Part shown: piece after piece, positions 59,001-64,000 of the stretch
Layout of the letters: each line of letters begins with the position of its first letter
Numbering within the stretch: the first letter of the stretch is position 1
Assembly (NCBI RefSeq): GCF_017562075.2
Contig: NC_054082.1
Span: forward strand, 49,020,347-49,084,346
Reading direction: 5' to 3'
Source: Anopheles merus
Taxonomy: Eukaryota; Arthropoda; Insecta; Diptera; Culicidae
Length of the DNA stretch: 64,000 bases
The notes under the pieces: generated by a model
What the model was told of the DNA's origin: nothing
Seen by the model: only the letters and a program-made list of their open reading frames with translations
The model's database searches: none
Program-made: the position numbers and the translations under genes

Positions 59001-62000
59001 CGCATTTACATGTAGAAGAGGAAGAGGAAGGGAACCGTCCGTGGAGGGGGGGGGGATAGACGGCGAAGGTGAACCATTTGTTTGGACGTGGCAACGTTAC
59101 TTGGCGGCACGAAATTGCTCCCATCACCAGCGACGCTCTGACGTGACGGACGTGTATTGTGCTGGCAATGTGCATGTGCAGCACCACGATCGCTGACGGC
59201 GATGCAGATGAATGCAGTTGCAGCCGAGTTTGTGCACTGCTGGCAGGAAGCGTTTGCGCACTGCCCTGTACCATTGCATGGGAAGCCGTTTGTAAATGGG
59301 TATGGCGTGTCACGTGATGGATTTGCAGACTTGCTATTTTTTTGCGTGCGATTCTTGACGTTGACAAAAGGTTTCTACATCCACCATATGTATGGAAGCA
59401 ATATTTCCTGGCTGTTAGGGACGTTTCCAACCGTTTTCTCAATCAAAACGTACTCTATGTGCTCGCTTTATGTGTGCAATGTTTGAAATGCACTTCTTTG
59501 GTGATTTTTAAAAATAAATAAGACCACTTCCTTTTTATGATGTAACCAATCCATGGTGTCATACATTTCATACACCTTTCTCGATATTTTTTAACAAATA
59601 GTAGGTGATGTCGTTGAGTAAGTGAAAGCAATGAGTGTACATTTAACTAAGACGGTTTCACCAGTCAGAAACGAAATGTCAATAAACTATTTTCACTAGC
59701 TCAACGTCCATTCCAGAAAGTAAAAAAGCTCGTAAGTTGATGTGTTTATAATCGTATGTTTAAAACACTGTGTAAAGTCAGATTTTGTCAGAGGAGTCAA
59801 AAATTTCTTAAATATATATTAATTTAAAAAAATAATAAGGTAAACAGCTTAAAATTTATATTTGGAAAAGAAGAATTCGATTGCGATTCGATGCCAACTC
59901 TGGAGCCGTTTACATATACGGTTCGTATACATAGAAAAAATATTTTACAAATAAAATAGAAAAAATCAAAATAAAAAAAAGATATTTCACATTCTGAATT
60001 AGCACGTTAGTTAAGCTAGTAAAAAGCGAAAAACAAAAAAAGCAGTTAAACTTTAAAAATAGACGTAAACTCCATTTTATTTAAAAAAAATCAAAAGGGG
60101 CCTTCAATGCACATTAAAAATAAGTATTTTAGTAGCGCATGTTTAGTTTTTTTTCTATAAAACCAAATATTTGGTTTTTGTGTGCGCCAAAGCATACAAC
60201 ATTAAATATTAAGCGTCTACAATAAACGATAATGGAGCAATCCGTTAGCCACCTGCGGTCTCGTCCTGCAGCTTATGTTTTACGATTCTAGCGCATGCCT
60301 TTAGCCTGTTCCTCCTTTCTTTTCTGCCCTATACACAAGAGCATGCTGTAAAAGCAATACTTTCCGCGGGTTTCTTTTGGCACATTTTGGCACATTGTGA
60401 CGGGTGCAGTGACGTTCGGTGACATCGTTTTGTGAAAAAAAAAAAAACAATCGATTATGTGTCTATCGGCGAACCAGGGCGAATATTTTAAATTGGACAG
60501 CACATCAACGAGGGTTGCGGATGTAAATCGAGCATTGACACCACAGCCACACCACATCAATAATTTGTCCTTTGCTTCTTCCTTCCTGGGGACGTCAGGT
60601 GGCGTCGAATTATTGGTCCACTGGTACGAGCCTTTGAATTGATTGAAAATCAAGAAAGTATACCATGTGCGTGTGTGTGTGTGCGTGTGGGTACGACAGA
60701 TAACGATACGGGCTTTGAGTTTAATATCCTGTTCGTTCGGTTCATTTCGGTGTCCCATTCGTTTATCACATTTTACTTTTCAGCAGGATCGCTTGTTTCC
60801 ACGTGCGACTACCACGGATCGTGCGACAACCACGGACAAAAGCACCTCAGGCACACGCGCGGGATCCGATGGGGTATGAAATGGATCGAGAATTTCATGC
60901 TTGCATGGAGCTCACGTTCAGCCATTCGTTAAATATCGCCGTGGTTGATAAATGTTGCTTGGGAAAGTGAGCGTGGTGTATGTGTGCGATAATATCCCTT
61001 GTCCCGTTCAAACCAACGTCTGCGTGTATTTGGTGGTGCACAACTCGAAACTGGATGGTGCGTTCCCGTACTAGAAAGGGTAGAAGTTCTCATACCGGAA
61101 GTGTGTGTAGAGGAAATACATACGTGCTACAACTCTGCAGAACGGAGTCACTCTGTAGCGATGCACTGGTTAACATTTGAAAAGTAAAATACATTACGGC
61201 CTAATATTCCGTCGGGTGTGTCTAGGCAGTGGTCGGTTGTGGGGGTGGGAGCGGGATTGAAACTAATATCAATTGGCCCCCGACCGGCCTCATTTCACAC
61301 AACTTCCCTGACCATAAATGGTGGTAGACAATTGATTCGATTGAACGAAATGAACGGCATTTCCCTGATTCCCCCGGTAGTGCTTCGCTGTATCCCATCT
61401 CTGAAATACATTGTGGCGGGTTTCGTACATTCCGCCAGCGCGCTTTTCACTACACAAAAACGACGTCGAAAGTCTGGGATATGATTCCGTGATGCTTTTT
61501 GATTTCGGGCACACTGGTTGCAGCAACATCAACCGTGGAACGCTGCTGTAGTTTATTTCACTGAATGTGCTGTATGCCCTCGAGAAAGGGAACGAAAGTG
61601 TGTGAGTGTGTGTGTGCGTGTGTGTGAGAGAGAGGGAGAGTTAAATAGAAGGGGAAGGGGCAGAGGTACTGACCGGTGGTGACCGAGCACTTTCGGCACC
61701 GTTCCGTTCCCGCGAAACACACGTATTTCACCACAACACGCCCGGGCTCTACCGCGGTGTAGCGAAAAGGCTGATTGATGAAATTGTTCCCAAACCTAAC
61801 GAAGCGTGTGACTAACTCGAGCATAGCACGCCACCAACCGCCACCAGCAGCATAGCATGGCTTTGGGGCATCACGAATGCCAGCGAAATGGTTTGTAGAA
61901 ATGTTGTGCCTTGTCAGCTTGTTTAATATATCTAGCATTTGGCGTGTGCAGTAGGGACTGCTTGTCTGTTTTTATCTTAAAGCTCACCCTTCAAATCAAT

Positions 62001-62447
62001 TGTTGACAATCTAGCTTCCGTTAACTACAATGAAGTCTAGCTTGAATAGGTTTAGTCTGTTTTATTATGCTGCGTCATGTCAACTCATTTGGATTGCCTG
62101 TTATCACTTGATGACAACTGTGTTCTTGGAAATCATCGTGGGTCGCATTAACTAAATGATTAGTACCAAACAATTAGTGCGATTCGCAAACCATAAACAT
62201 ATTTTTATTTAGTTTCGATGTTCGATGGGTTTAAAACTAACAGCCACTTACCCAAACTCGATCAAATTCGGGAACGATTGTCATAATGATACAGAAAGGA
62301 GATTTCCTTTGAGATGTTCAGGATACTCATGAAATAAATTAAAGCAATGGTTGCATCCAGGCAACTACAACTACCGTTCCTATTCGATCGAGTTTGGGAA
62401 AGCGGTTTTAAATCTGGCATTGGGCCTAGCCGGAGCTGTGTGTGAAC

Positions 62448-62936
62448 TAGTGATGTGCCCTATGGAGCGCATCCACGACTCCTATCCAACTCCGGTTTTT
62501 GTTAGTCCGATCCTGACTCCGACAAAATCGGAACCACTGATTCCGTGTGGAGTTGGAGTCGATCGGACTCAGGGTCGGCTGGAATCAGAATCAAATGGAA
62601 TCCGGGGTCGGTCGGAGTCGGTTAGTTTCGCATTTGATTTTGTTTTTGGTTTTTTTGGAATTTTTGTTTTGGTTTGACACTACGTAAACAGGAGTTTTTG
62701 TTTTCCAAGAATATCGATGACATCAATACTTGGTGACATCATCCTTGTGCCGGCCTTCACCGGCAACCGACACTGACCGACTCCGAAAGACTCCGACTCT
62801 CGTAAACTGTGGTCGACTCCGATTCCGAACGACTCCGTCTTTCGACGACTCCTAATCCGACCCCAAATGACTCCGACTACGACTCCGGACTTCGTCGGAC
62901 ACTCCGACTTCGTTGGAGTGTTTTATCAACACCATG
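62448..62936 (-). mobile_element. hAT-like foldback MITE, copy 4 (inverted, end-truncated)
   Basis: Starts TAGTGATGTGCCCTATGGAGCGC, the reverse complement of the right end of copies 1 and 3, and goes through GGAGTCGATCGGACTC-type and then GACTCCGAAC-type arms. The expected other terminus (CCCATCACTA) is not found. Recognisable sequence ends about 62936, so this copy is truncated or badly decayed. Confidence 0.7.
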
Positions 62937-64000
62937 TGAGTTTTATAACTCGTTATTAAACAACAATCAAGAAAAAAAATTAGGTTTACTGTCAAAATAA
63001 TAATTTAACTGTCAAAATAAACCACTTTGAAAATAGCTTTAATTAATGTCGCTGGAATTCGTTGGTGTTTTACGTGGTATATTTTTAAAGATATGTTATT
63101 TCTATACAAATGGTCTGAAGAAAGCAGGACGATTGAATGTATATCTATGTGACTTGTTTCAGGAGGAAATTGCATGTTTCCATTAACATAATGTCAATTT
63201 GGGGCAAATTTGTCAATCATGCTCGGGGACGGACAAATGGGCTGTTTATTTTGACATATGGCACTTGGCGAGGCTATGGTGTTGTATTTATCCATAGAAT
63301 AAAGCATACGAGCATAGTTTCAACCATCCGATTTTATCCATTGAAACGCGTAAAAAGTGTTTTAATTTTAAAGTATATTTTTGGAAGATTTTGCATTGTT
63401 CTGGATACCGGAACAGTTAATCGACAGATAGGAAGAGAACACATTTCACAACGCGTGCGCAAAAGCTTTTACCATTACCTAAGCGCTGTTGTCCGTTATG
63501 CCCCAGTGTTTTGACGTTTCACGTTTTGTATACGTGTTTGTCCCAGAGCTATGCCAAATTTCCACCACGCGTAAAAATAGCATCACGTGAAATTTTTATT
63601 TTACAGTTTTCTATATGTTTGCGATTTTTAGGTTTTGTGGCAATTTTATTAAAATTTAACAGTAGAGTGTATTGTGTGTTGTGTTTCGTAGACAATTCAG
63701 ATGAATATTCATGAAACTGCTTAACGTGTCCATTTTGATCGGCTTTCCCCCTACTAAGAAACGATTATAATCCTCCTGATCCTTGCATCCTGCTATCGGG
63801 GCTTTCCATTTCATGCAAGAACACACTCGCATGGTGTTAACATTAATCACTGATTGTAAGGAGATAATATTCAACATAATGAACTGAAATTCTACTCCCA
63901 ATATATTCCTACCCTCCGGCGACCTCGTCATCTAAATGTGCCAACACAAATGTTTCATCTCATTCCAGTGCTGGAATTCAATAGAGCATTTTTCCATACC

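Larger units (their letters stand above)
45499..64000 (+). other. Probable first intron of Gprk2
   Basis: 18.5 kb without a recognisable exon on either strand, starting at the GTAAGT donor. It is AT-rich with islands of higher GC (48-51 kb, 54-55 kb, 58.4-59.4 kb), microsatellites and one foldback element copy. Open frames of 60-190 codons here coincide with simple repeats or occur on both strands. A nested gene cannot be excluded. Assignment as intron is inferred from the absence of downstream Gprk2 exons. Confidence 0.55.

Noticed and set aside
63137..63514. 125-codon plus-strand frame at 63.1 kb
   Set aside because: It has no family resemblance, sits in AT-rich intronic-type DNA and has no supporting splice or poly(A) signals. 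I would accept it if conserved in other mosquitoes.

Overview
This is eukaryotic DNA from an insect, almost certainly a mosquito and most likely Anopheles. The evidence is short spliced introns (64-92 bp) with GTAAGT/CAG borders, an insect gustatory receptor, dipteran-like Gprk2 and TESK/center-divider first exons, a gypsy-type LTR retrotransposon, tRNA-derived SINEs and abundant CA/TG microsatellites. The species is inferred from these features, not proven.

Layout from left to right. Bases 1-7015 look like the first intron of a minus-strand TESK-family kinase (center divider, cdi), whose first coding exon is at 7016-7192 and whose GC-rich leader extends to about 8.3 kb. A long gene-free stretch follows. 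Then come the two-exon mitochondrial ribosomal protein gene mRpL55 (minus, 13787-14192) and, divergently, a complete three-exon gustatory receptor (plus, 15355-16669). Between 16.7 and 23.5 kb there are candidate 5' exons and a hAT-like foldback element, but no gene I can name. Two tandem cystinosin paralogues (lysosomal cystine/H+ exporters) occupy 23547-25466 and 25890-27297 on the plus strand. The first appears to have two alternative last exons, each followed by a poly(A) signal.

From about 28.9 to 30.9 kb is a leader-like exon region that ends in ATG CCG AAG and a GTGAGT donor. About 430 bp downstream sits a full-length Ty3/gypsy (mdg1/412-like) element, 31357-38189, with near-identical LTRs and a CCAG target duplication. 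Its gag is intact, but pol is split by three single-base frame losses that all lie at or beside short homopolymers.

After more gene-poor DNA, the first coding exon of a GRK4/5/6-class G-protein-coupled receptor kinase (Gprk2) lies at 45447-45498. The remaining 18.5 kb to the window end is probably its first intron.

The most unusual structure is a dispersed repeat family with four copies (19.4, 27.9, 40.5 and 62.4 kb). It has hAT-like TAGTGATG termini, one copy has a perfect 8-bp target duplication, and its arms are degenerate 10-bp tandem repeats (GGAGTCGTCC) followed by the same repeat in reverse complement, so each copy is a long foldback hairpin.
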